Part shown: positions 39,901-51,900 of the stretch, piece by piece
Numbering within the stretch: the first letter of the stretch is position 1
How the letters are laid out: each line of letters begins with the position of its first letter
Assembly: GCF_040581485.1 (NCBI RefSeq)
Contig: NC_090134.1
Coordinates: 22,777,698-22,841,697, forward strand
DNA: 64,000 nucleotides
Origin: Linepithema humile
Taxonomy: Eukaryota > Arthropoda > Insecta > Hymenoptera > Formicidae
Direction of reading: 5' to 3'
The notes under the pieces: generated by a model
The model's database searches: none
The model's input: the letters and a program-made list of their open reading frames with translations, nothing else
Told to the model about the DNA's origin: nothing
Program-made: the position numbers and the translations under genes

Positions 39901-42900
39901 TTCATAATTGTGACTTGCAATAAAAGACATAGATGGAAATATAAATGAATAAAATTGGGAAGAATCGAGAAATTTGATGAAATGGATTATTGGAGAAATT
40001 TTCACTTCTAGGTATTGGTCAAGAAAAGAGCGAAGTGGAAGCAAAAATATTACTTTAATGACTGTCCTGGAGTTGTAATTGTTTTCAAATCTTTTCTAAG
40101 TTAAACAAAATCTTTACATTTTTAGATATCTGTACAATTGAACGAAAATTTGCAATCAAACTTTATCAGTTTTATAGATTTCGATTATTTTATATCTCTG
40201 ATAATTAAAAATTCAAGTGATCCACGAAGATGATTGTTGTATAATATTTTTATCATGATATTTTTTTATAATTTTAGTATGTGTTATCGTGGAATAATAT
40301 CTGTTAAGAAGTGTGCGTGGTTGCGCACAGAAAAATACGCACAATAAAAAAAACGCGATGTTCGAGTTGTAGAACGGTGAGAATTTCAATTTTAAATTGA
40401 CAATTAAAAAATTTCCCTTAATTTCTCGTGCATTTATTCCCATTCGCGAGAACCGTTAGCCATCCGGCACGACGGCGGACTTCCTACACCAGTTTATCGT
40501 TAGTTACGTCTTAAGCGATGAGAATCGGCGATTATTAAAACGGTGATTATTCGAACGTGTCATTACATTTCCATGCTGATCGATCCCCACCAGCTCGAGT
40601 GTATCGTTTAGTAGCGAGCAATTAGCCGCACGAACGATTTGACCTTTTGGCGAGATAAAATAAAATAGGCATGCACTCGAAACGTAACATCGTTTGCAAA
40701 ACATTTTGCATGCCTTTTCGTGTGCGTCATCGTATGCAGTATTCTGGCGGTCGCCGCCACCACGCTGGATCTCCTCTCACGAGTTACAAGGAACAAATTA
40801 ACGGGTGTCCGACTTTTATACGTGGGCGAATCAAAAATGCATACGCTCATAGAGCAGCGTTGCGGAACTTCCGCTTGGTGCGCTATGTATGAATGCGCCA
40901 CTTTCGCGTGGGGAAAAATGTTTATAGAAAATTATAGAGCTTACACACGCACCACTCGGCGCACTCATGCACATACTAGACTCGTAATTCTCTTTTCTTC
41001 TTTTGTCGTCGAACTATATAACTACCGACTTTACGATATAAATGTCTCGTATATTAAAATATACCGAAACCGAGAGATGTTACTCGAAGGATATTCGGCG
41101 AGTCCCGGGTAGACACGCTTCGGTAAATAATTTAATATCCTCGTATATAAGAGCGCCACCGCCCTTGACACCGGAGTTTCGCCCCCGTGAGCACGGACAA
41201 TGTCTGCCTTGAACTCTTCCTCCCGCAGTCTCTGCCCGGTAGGGACACGTGTTATAGATTTTGTCTGGTCATTCTTAAAAATGTTCATTCATCAAACGTC
41301 GTTGCATGACTGACGGTAAAACTGCGATTTCGCGTTTTATATATATATTTCCTCAGAAAAATACTTTTTTTTTTTTTGTAACTCGACAATTTATTTTTTA
41401 TTTATTTTTTGTCGCATTTTATTTGACTATATTTTGTTCAATTAATTTCTTTAAATGTTTATTTTTTAATTACTCATTAAAATATGTATGTTTAATTAAC
41501 AAATGCATAAAAAGAACAAATTACTGAGATTGCAAGTGAATATCAAAGGCAATCTAATCTTTCGACTGTCACTTTGTGTCTCGAACAATTAAAACTATAG
41601 GTACGACTTGTTCAAATTTTAATATGTGTTTCTGTCTCTAACAATCATTTTTGTAATTCTTAAACGAGTTACGATCGGACGCATTTTATGCTTTTTAGAA
41701 AGTCTGTCATTATCACGATTTTTTACAGTGTAAGATTTAATAATTCATGCGATGAAACGGATTTCGATAGATTTGCAACGTGTGATAAGGAATACCGGTT
41801 TATCTAGGTGTAGTAGAGCACTATCTACTTTCGCGTTAATTTGCGGTAAGGCAAGCTGAAGGCTAGTAAGTAGTGCTCTATATAAGTGGCTTTTATTAAA
41901 GTTTATAGTATGATTTATGCATATTAAGTATGTATGAATACGCATATACAGAGTGTCCCAGACAAACCGTATCACTCGTTAATAGCAGATTCCTGAGGTT
42001 ATATAGAGATGAAAACAGTAAAATGTCCAGGATAATTTTTAAATGCGAAATGCTTAAAACTGATTAATCAGATTGTCAAAAATTTACACGTTTAGGCACG
42101 TCGTATATTGATTTTTATATTCTTATCATATGAGAAACCTCAGAGAAATCTGCTATTAACGGGTAATACGGTTAGTCTGAGACACTACGTGTATTTTACA
42201 TTATTTTTCAATCTATTCTCTCAATGATATTAAAATCAAACAAATTGAATTGACTTACCGGCATAATGCGCAGCAACGGAGTCGTTCACAAGTCGATCTG
42301 TAACATACAAAATTAGAGCAGCGTTTAAAATAATTATTATCACGCACGTTAAACTTTTATTTATTTTTTATGCAAATATCTGATAAAAGAATTATACATT
42401 TATATCTAATAACCATAAAAATATTAAAAATTTCAAATTTCACTGAATATTTCAAAGTTTCTATGTGCGTTGCAATACGTGCAATATTTTGCAAATAACA
42501 GATAAGTTGATCTTACTTACCCTGCCTACTAGGAGAATTGAGAAAAAAGAAGGACATCGAGTGCTTTAGGATAAATAATTATTTACGTGTTGTCTGTTAT
42601 TCGCAAAATATTGCACGTAATGTGAGTTCAGTAAAAGATTTGCAATTTTTAATATTTATTAGATATAAATATATAGTCTTTTATCACAGATATTTGCATA
42701 AAAAACGAATAAAAGTTTACTATGCGTAATCAGATATTAGCTTTTTAATTTAAAACAATTATCACGGAAAATTTTCTTCTACATGTTTAATTTCTCGTGA
42801 ATCAGAGTTGGATTTTATACGTGTATTAATGTTTTATAATGTGGACAAGGTTTTGGGTGAAAACTGTCGAGTTTCGCCATTCTCAGCGATCTTCACCGGT

Positions 42901-45900
42901 GCGTTTCGCTCGAAAGGAAAATATTGCATTCGTGATACGTTACGTTCAATTTACTCGTCCGCAATTATCAATTTCGACACGCGAATTGGCTCATAAGTAT
43001 TCATAATAGCCCGATACGAGGCACCGTTGCATCAACGATGAGGGACACTCCCCTTCGTGCAAACTATAGTAATCGACGCTGAAATAATTCCGCGTAGACT
43101 CTTCGGTGTACATCCCCTTAGATGCGTATGCTAATCCGCATAATTCTAATGGCAACGCTTTTAACGCTGACCCACTTCGCTTCCTGTTTTCCGTGTAAGT
43201 GTCGAGCGCACCTCTGTGCGGATTTAATTACTACGAGCAACCTCCTGGGAATCTTCTTCATCGCGTCGCTATAAAACAGTACCGGAAGGAATCAACAACG
43301 GCTTGGGGTACTCACGGTCAACCTTTTCTGCGCCGATCGTGTGGGGACAGATTTCGCGATATGAAAGGCTGTAGTACCGTAGTGCGATGCAAGCATGTGA
43401 TGTTATTAAAACGCAACACCCCCCATGTAACATTACACTGGTTGTCTGAGAGGCGGAAGTCTTAGAAAAATAATTAGAAAAATTAATCATTTGCCGTGAT
43501 GTGCCATCTGTATTTATTCTTTTGCAATTATTATTGCAAATTATTTTACAGTGGGATTCGTATTGACTTAATTAATTAATAGAAAAAATTAACAAGAGAA
43601 AAAGAAGGTGGAGAAAGAGGGATAGATATTTGAATAAATCTATTGAAGTGTGATATCAGAAAGTTGTAAGTAGAAATATAAATTTGTAACATTCTTAAAT
43701 GTTGTTCATTTATATAATAATTAATTTATAAAATACAATGTATTTATAAAAAAGAATAATAGAATTAAAAACTTTTTTATGAGTCGGCGAAAGAAAAAAG
43801 GGTATCAAAGGTACAGATTATCATTCAAGTTTACAATCTGTCGAATGCACTTAATTTTTTAGAAATCGAGTGAGTTTTTGAAAACTGTTTCACTGAAAAC
43901 TTTTGAATAGTCAGATATTATACCCGACGGATCTTGGTGATTCTTTCTCTACCTGGTCAATCCTCTATTCTTTGATTTCCCGTTTTTATTGTACAACTTA
44001 AAAGTATACAAAGCAGCGATATAAAATAGCGTAAAAGCGGATAATGAGAATGGAAAGGATTCCAGCTGTGAAAGAAATATTGAAAGAGTAGAGGGATCGT
44101 TTTACAGAGGGACATTTTACAGAGCAAAGTAATATTCTAGAAAAAAACTGAACCCGGTCGATTGATTTTTTTTAAATTGAAAGTTTAAAAACAAAATTGT
44201 TAAACAATATGAAATGTTTTTTAGATATGAATAATTTTGTATAATATAAAATTACGAATTCGGAAGTCGATCCAATTTCCAGCGCTTGAAAGCGTTATTA
44301 TTGCCGTGTGATATGAGAGAAAAAAGCGATATTACGGTATCAGAAGCGATGTCAGCGGAGTTCGTCACGGACGCTGACTGGGGCGGTGTGATTCGAGCAC
44401 ACGGCCATAGGAAGTAGGATGGTCGCCGGAAATAGTCCTCCCCCGAAACATATGGTGGGGCTTGGCCTGTTGCAAAAGACACACATTCGTTTGTGCTCGG
44501 CCGTTTCCTGCGTAGCTCGCCGGTGAAAAGAGCATAGCAGCAGTTCACAAGTGACGGCCGGCACTTGTACACGTCGCCGATCGGCTTAGCCGGCAGCTCG
44601 CGCGCTTGATAAGCTCGCATTACCGTACCGGTGATAAAAGCTCCGACCGGATTACGGAGTCCGTGCGACTCGCTCTAAAGAGTTCTGCACGGTGCTCTAC
44701 GATCAGTTTCGTAAAGTCTAGCGTGTGTTACGCGGTGCGTTATATAATCGCACGATCTCGTTGCGGTATTTGCGTAATTTGATGATTTCTTACAATCATA
44801 TAGATTATATATAGTTGTATAATAATTGTACACCGCTTATATGGTACGCGGTTGTGCGCGGTTTAAAAAGCTAATCAATTTGCTCGATTAGTTGGATGCT
44901 CCAAGCTCGTCGCGAGATCGAGCCCGAGAGTGGCGCGGTGCGATGAGAGAGCGCGAATTATTTCCACGCGTAATTTCCATGTCGCGATTTTTGCCGCGGG
45001 CGCTGCGAGAGAAGCTCCTCTTTCCCGTGATATCATAGTTACGCGCGACGGAACAAAAGACAGAGCGGCGCGGGCGGGGGACACGCACGTAGTTGCGGGT
45101 GAAGGTAGGAAAGTGATACGGATATCTCTTCTTTTCCCCGACTACTACAGGTGCGGGGAAGCGCACTAGCGTTTCACCAGCGTGCACCGATGCATCAGGA
45201 AGCCGTATAGACACGTTCGTGGTCTCAGTCGCGTGTTTACATTGAGTGCGGCACGATGAGACGGCTGCGTTAATGCAGCGGAAAAGAGTAACGTCGTAAT
45301 TATAGTTCATTTTACCGCGATATCGTTTCTTCCTCTTTTTTTCGCCAACGTTTATATCGATTGCGATCCATTTACGCGTGATTATTTTTGTCGTGTACTG
45401 CGCGCCGCAATGTGTTATCAGGATTAATAAAAGTTTTGTGTGCAAACAATTGGGATGAAGCGCGACGTGATTATTGTAATTATTAATAAAGTGCAACCTA
45501 ATGATTCATTCGAACGATGAAGCTTTCTCGCCGCGTCAACAAGACTGTCGCGCGATGAATCAACGAGGAAATTTTGCGGCGTGTCGTTGCGTGAAATTGG
45601 AGCGATGAACGTTATCGCGGTAGGACGTGAAACCGATATCTTACGAAGCGCGCGCGAGGAAAAGTTGCGACGTATTCCGACGAGTTGTTGGTGAATTCCG
45701 GTCAAAGTGGATGAAAATAATCGCGTGATATAAACGAAGGATTCTAATAGAACGTCTAAATCTGTGCCACGTTTGACACTACGGAGTAAGGTTGAAGGCG
45801 GAATGAAAGAACGAGTTGAGTTGGCATTTTAGAAATGTTATCAATGAATGCAAAGATTTGCCATTTCAGTGTACGTAATAATACATTGTGAGCCAAACGC

Positions 45901-48900
45901 GGTTGCACGTGAAACGTGTGCAATTAAATAAATAGTTGGAGAATATTCGTTTCGTTTTATTCGCACTTTGAAATTCCTCACGCATCTACGCTAGACAGAT
46001 AAGTGCGAAAAGTTGGTCGATGCTATACTGGACACGGCGCGCGTCTCACAATGACCGGTCGCGAATGACATGCCGTCCCCGAGGCGAGCCCAATGCACCG
46101 AGGATTGCAGGTGCGTACTGTGCCGCGAGTTGAAAGGTTGCAAGATGAGCACGAGCGGCGTGGAGATTCAGCAGAAGCAAACCGGCAACGAAGGCGCGAA
46201 CTTCATCCTGCGGCGGGCCGTGCCTTTCCTGCCAAAGCCGTTGAAGGCGCGAAGCGAGCTGCAGGAAGTCGCCGTGAGACACGACGATTACGAGAGAAGC
46301 TCGACCCTAGAGGACAAAAGCCGTCGCGGCGGTCAGGCCGCGAGCAAGGATGATTCAAAGCCGAAAAGCACCTCATCGAGCAGCGACGCGGGAAAAACGG
46401 GAAGGGACGTCGGTCACAGGACGGTTATCTACTTCGGCGACTCGAATCCGCGACCGAAGGAAGACCGAGCGAGACAGCAGCAGCTGCCGTCGTCGTCGCC
46501 GCCTCCGTTGCCGCCGGAAGCTTGTGCGCGGACCAAGTCGAAATGCAACGAGGATCTCGAAACGTCGTCGCGGCCGCGGGGCGACGAAGCGGAGGTTCGC
46601 GGTCGAGGTTCGAACGAATGCTCGACGGAGCAGCGGAGGGACGACGAAAACGACGGTGGAGTTGCAATGGCGAACGGTGAAGCCAAGGTCGCGCACGAGA
46701 TCGTGGTGAACGTCAGCCCGAGCAGGGAAGACGTGCTGAGGATCGAGGAGGACGAGAGCCAGCTGGAGGACTATTGGTCCTTGCCGGGGGACACGAGCGG
46801 GTTCAAGGCGGATTGGAGCTTCGTGCAGCAGTGGCGGCTGAGGGGGTAAATTCTCACGCACGCTCGCTCGCTTGTCGTTGTTGAAAGGAGAAAAAAAATG
46901 GATGTTGCCTTTCGGCGAGTCAAGATTCCTCTCTCCGCATGCTCGTCGTTCTCGCACGTTGAGCACGATATATTGCTATTTCCGCGGGCCGTGCCTGTTG
47001 TTCCGAGTCGTGCGTGCTAACGAGAGGCGCTGATTAACTCATTAACGATCAACGTCTCATTTTTTAGACATTTTATTCCGAACAAAACAACTTGAGTAAC
47101 GAACGATATTTCGTTAAACTTTCACCTCTCTGTCCGATTTCTAGATATTAAATCTGAAAATCTGAAAATTTAAAGATCACAATCAGCAACTGTTTTATGA
47201 TCTTATCCGCGCGACACGGGTTTAGGAAATACAAAGAATTAAACTATAAAAATTTCCATTGCACTTATACGAGAGTATCAATTAATCATTCACTCATTTA
47301 ATTACACACAAACGTATGAAAAATCATTTCTTTTCGTGAAAACTCGTCTCAAGAGTGATTGAGCAATTCATTGTTCATCTTGCGAGGAGCGTAACGCTAC
47401 CGATTTACATGTCGAAGCGTGTTAAAGCCGGGAGAAATAAAGTGAAATTATAGATTCCTGTTTTCTCCGGTCGTAAGATAAAATACTGAATCACGGTTGT
47501 ACATTTATCTCGCGGGACGGACGAATGCATATCTAAACATGTCACCGATTTTGCACACTCACGAAGAGCGTTCGGCGCTCTGTAATTCATAATTCATAAG
47601 CGACGCACGCTGTGTAATTGCACCGATGCGCGTTCGAATCTCTTATCTCTCCGTGGTCGTTTAATTTTTCGCGCGCGTGACTGATGGATGCTCGTTCGAA
47701 TATAAAACGTTCATCGCTCTGTATCGAATCGATATCATGTAATGGGACGTGCGTGTAAATCGTCGTGTTAAAGCGCTTCGAATCAGCATTACGTCCGTGA
47801 TTACGAGTTGTCTTAAGAATCCTAGTCCGGGCACGCTGATTTATTCCCCTCGCACAAACGGTCTGTTCTTCGCCGAAGAAATCTAGATGATGCCCCGCTA
47901 ATGCTCGAATCCCAACAGTGATGCTTCTCAAAGTGCATAATAAGTGCATTCAAGTTGAATGCCTTTGGACTGCCTCATCGCGTATTTTCTTAGAACTCTT
48001 TCTCCTCCGGATAAATGTCACGGTTTTTTTGCAATGTTTTTATGAATTAACAGAAACTGACACTTGATGGTATAAGAAAATAAATACGTAATACACTTCT
48101 CTTTGTTGAAATTACAACACAGAGAGGAATCTTCGAGATATAATTGCGAAATTTCTCTTATTAATTAATTATGCAAGAATAGATCAATGATTACATTTAT
48201 GATTTTTAATGTCGCGGTTTCGCGACGAAACAGTACATATCCAGTGAGCAGTAATAAATAATTACGAAATTAAAAGGAAACACTACACTATCAGAAATGA
48301 CCGAAATTAGAAATAATCGCTCGAGACAAAATCCAATTTCTTGACCTGTTAGCGTTATCTTAGCGTGTATCCCTCTAATGTCGAAAGAGTCGTGTCTGAA
48401 AAGTGAAATGAGGAGAGCGAGTTAAGTGCTTCGGCCTGAGCATGTGTTGCGCACTTTTCGCGTAATCGTATATACCATAACTGGGAATTGATTTGTCTGA
48501 TATGCTACCCGCATTGCTGCGTTTTCTGTCTCGCGTATCTCGGTATCGCAGATACCGAGCGCACGGTTTGCGCAACACTTGGCGTCGGGCTTGAAAGTTG
48601 TCGAACCTAAATGCCCGGTCATCGATATCGACTAGCAATATCGCGCAATTGAATATAATAGCGTTCATGTACAAATTTCAAAAGGCATTCGGTGTTTTCA
48701 GCCAGAATGCGCAATTTAATATAATTGAGCGATATGTCTTTTTTTAATTCAAATAACTTGAGGATCACAAGAAATACATTTATTCGGTTGTTTTCTATAA
48801 AGCGCTCAATGCATTTTTTTAGCATCTTTTAATATTGCTTTCTTTCGTATAAAAATGTGCGGATAGTTGTATTGACATTTCAAAAATGTTGAAAAATTTG

Positions 48901-51900
48901 ACAATCCTAAAATATCTCATGTATCTGCTAAAAGTCAATAATTAGGAAATTTGCAAAAAGATTGATAAAATATGAATAATTTGAAATTGTTGTATCGCGT
49001 AATTTTTTCTGTAAATTATGCTTGAAGCAATCAAATGTTGATTAGAATTTATGTAAAAATAAAATGTATCTTTTTAACTTGATATATTTTAAACCAAGAT
49101 GTACATTAGTGTATAATTTACTGACTCTTGGTCGCCGCAAGCTGGATGAATTTTTGCACGAAGATGCCTTATATCATAGCGGTAGTTAGAAGGGGAAAAA
49201 CCTTTCCGAGTCTAAACAACCTTACAATCATTGCAACGGTTCACAAGTAACGCGAGTCTCATTAGAACAGCGTAAACGTAGTTCCGTTTATTCATCTCCT
49301 CACGGATTTTATGTGATTTTTATCTTTCAAGCATCTCGAGCGAATTGGACGTGGCGTAAGAGCGTGTAGATTATGACTTTTCGAGAGCATTACTTCCACG
49401 AGATGAGTGTCCTCGCGAGACGCATTCGTTCTACGCGTATAGGCTTCATTTTGTATATTTCCTCGCTCGGGAGATAAGATATCGCGAGCGAGTCATTCGA
49501 AAGCGAGTCGCCTGGAATTATTTCTGCGACAATTAACGAGGCGCCGACCTACCCAACAGGATATCGAGTGTCATTCGTTCAGGTGGAGAAAACTACATAC
49601 CGGGTGGCTTTAACAAAAGTCAGTATCAACCGCAACGTATCTTTGTTTAAACTTTTCTTTCGATTTTTTTCTTGAAAACTTGAACAGCATTTTTTTACAG
49701 TTTCCTGACTTTTAACATTCAATATCTTTATAATTAAAGTAAATTCTATAAAAAATTTAATACTTGTTGCAAAAAGTTTTTTATTTTCAATTCTCGTAAT
49801 AATAAAATTTTTTATATATGGCAACATTATGATCGAAGAAAGACTTTGGATTGCTCCGCAGGTTTCGTGACATCGATTGAAAGATACTCGGTATTCTTCG
49901 CTCATGCGAAACGTTTCATCCAAAAATACACTTCATCTATACACCGAGAAGGTCATCGCGCATATTCCTTTCCATTAGCTTCTTTTGTCCGTTCGTGTCT
50001 GCGTTTTATATTCTCTCCAAGCAAGATGATGTAATTACGGATGAATAGATTGTAGTAGCAATATCTGAGATGTATGCCGCAAACATAATCTTGCTACATT
50101 CTTCAACAGTGTGGAAGAGGAATTCTCCCCATACGTGGCATGAAATTTATGTATATTTCTCTCGTGTGGAATACAAATTAATCTTATAAGACTTTGGCGA
50201 ATCTGTACGCGGTGCTGGTTGATTTTTGCTTATAAAAATCTGACCAAGTTTTTAACGAATCAATAATCTATGCACGATTAATCGCGGAATAATTGCGACA
50301 CTATGATATTTCTAGATTTAATAGATTACATAATAATTATTTTTCAATAATTTTTGAATATTAACAAACGTACGATAAACATACAACGGAGCTGATTAAC
50401 GAGATAATAAATTACGTATCGAATGAAGAAAAGAAATTTTGTTTTGCAGGCCGAGCGGTGGCAATAGCCGTGAGATATATTGTCCTCCTTACTCGAAGGA
50501 CTTCACCGAGAATTCGCCGAAAAACGGGGTCCACGATATGGTGCATATGATACCGGAAAGAGACACGGACAGCGTGGCACCCACGCCGACCCCGCAGCAT
50601 CCGCGTCACTCCCAACACCATCATCTCAGTTTACACGAGCTCCGTGCGCTTCAGGTATGTGGAAATTAGGTATTTCGGTTTATGATTCCGTCTCCGACAC
50701 ACTCTCCCGACGTTCTATTAATCAATGGATGCCTTTTCGCTGCACGCTGAAAAAAAAAACGGAAAAAAATACGGAGAGTCGCTCGACTGTCAGGCGACGA
50801 GACAACTCCAAGCCGGCAAATTCCAATCTTCACCGACTTTTGCAGAGGCGGCCGGAATGTACCGGTAACAGCTCCTCCGATGAGAATCGGTCGTCCGGAC
50901 ACGCGAGCATGTCGGACACCGGCGGCCACACGAGCAGCAGCTCACCGCCGCATCGTCACCACAGAGCCCACAGTCCTCAGCAGCTGAACGCCGTGCCAGA
51001 GGACGACCGACTCTCGGCTTCGGTTACCCAGAGAAACGGCAGAAGCCGATCCGGCCAGAGCCGCAACCGGCACAGAGCTACTCCCGCTAAGGTTTTTCGC
51101 GTCTTATAGAACCGCTCTCATAAATATTAATCAAAGTTAACTGTAATTTGACCGGTTCTTAAGGAAGATAGAAAATTAATGAACTCTTATTAAAATTTAC
51201 GTGAAATAAGTACAACAGCAATGGGAATAAAAGTTATCAAATATTGACGTTTGTTCCCACAAATGTCAACTAGAGTCGACTAAATTCTTCATCGATAATA
51301 AACATAATTTAAAATTAATTTTTGGTCGAAAAGATTCGCTTCGTTTATTTGGTTTCTCGAATTCTCTCTTCGCAACATTTCGCTTCACTTGCAGTTGCAG
51401 GTACCATGGTCGGGTTCCGGTTTAGAGGACATAAAGCTGGCGATTCAACAGCTGACGATGCGCTCGCACAAGTCTTCGTCGACGTATTCCTCGCTGAGCG
51501 GCTCGGAGAGCTCGGAGCCGGCGGTGAGGCGGCTGATGCGGCACTCCAGCCTGGAGACGATCAACACCAACGTCACCAGCGCCGACGAGTTTGTCTGGGT
51601 GGATTCTCACAATCGTCTGGTGGAACTGCAGCAGCTGCCGTGGACCCACCACGACGTACTGCGCGTCCTTCAGAACGGCCGCACGAGGGAGTACATGGAG
51701 CAGGTCTCGATGGAGACGATTCCGCGGCTCTCTTACCTGCTGCAACGCGCGCTAGTCAGAATCGGCCGCGAGACTCAGAGATTAGCGAAACCCATAGGTC
51801 TCTGCAGCAAGCACGAGGTGTACAGCGCCTTCAAGATCGTGCTCTGCCCTGCTCTGGCGGATTCCTGCACCAAGGTACGTGATTTCGCTCGAGATCGATT

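Larger units (their letters stand above)
37112..50449 (+). other. Large second intron of the BTBD11-like gene
   Basis: The 13.3-kb intron holds the alternative first exon at 46070 and its presumed promoter, the MITE at 41949 and the long inverted repeat at 42345. It also has a 9-bp hairpin with GCA loop at 48539-48559 (CTCGGTATC/GATACCGAG), a TATATAAG element near 41142 without a linked gene, and ATTTC-type repeats near 38125-38185. Other open frames here are short and unrecognised. Confidence 0.55.

Noticed and set aside
44888..45496. Minus-strand open frame of 202 codons
   Set aside because: Arg-rich and unrecognised, inside a CpG-rich putative promoter on the opposite strand.
51322..51882. 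Second plus-strand frame over the histone-fold exon
   Set aside because: It is an out-of-frame reading of the exon at 51395. The other frame matches the ABTB2/BTBD11 family.
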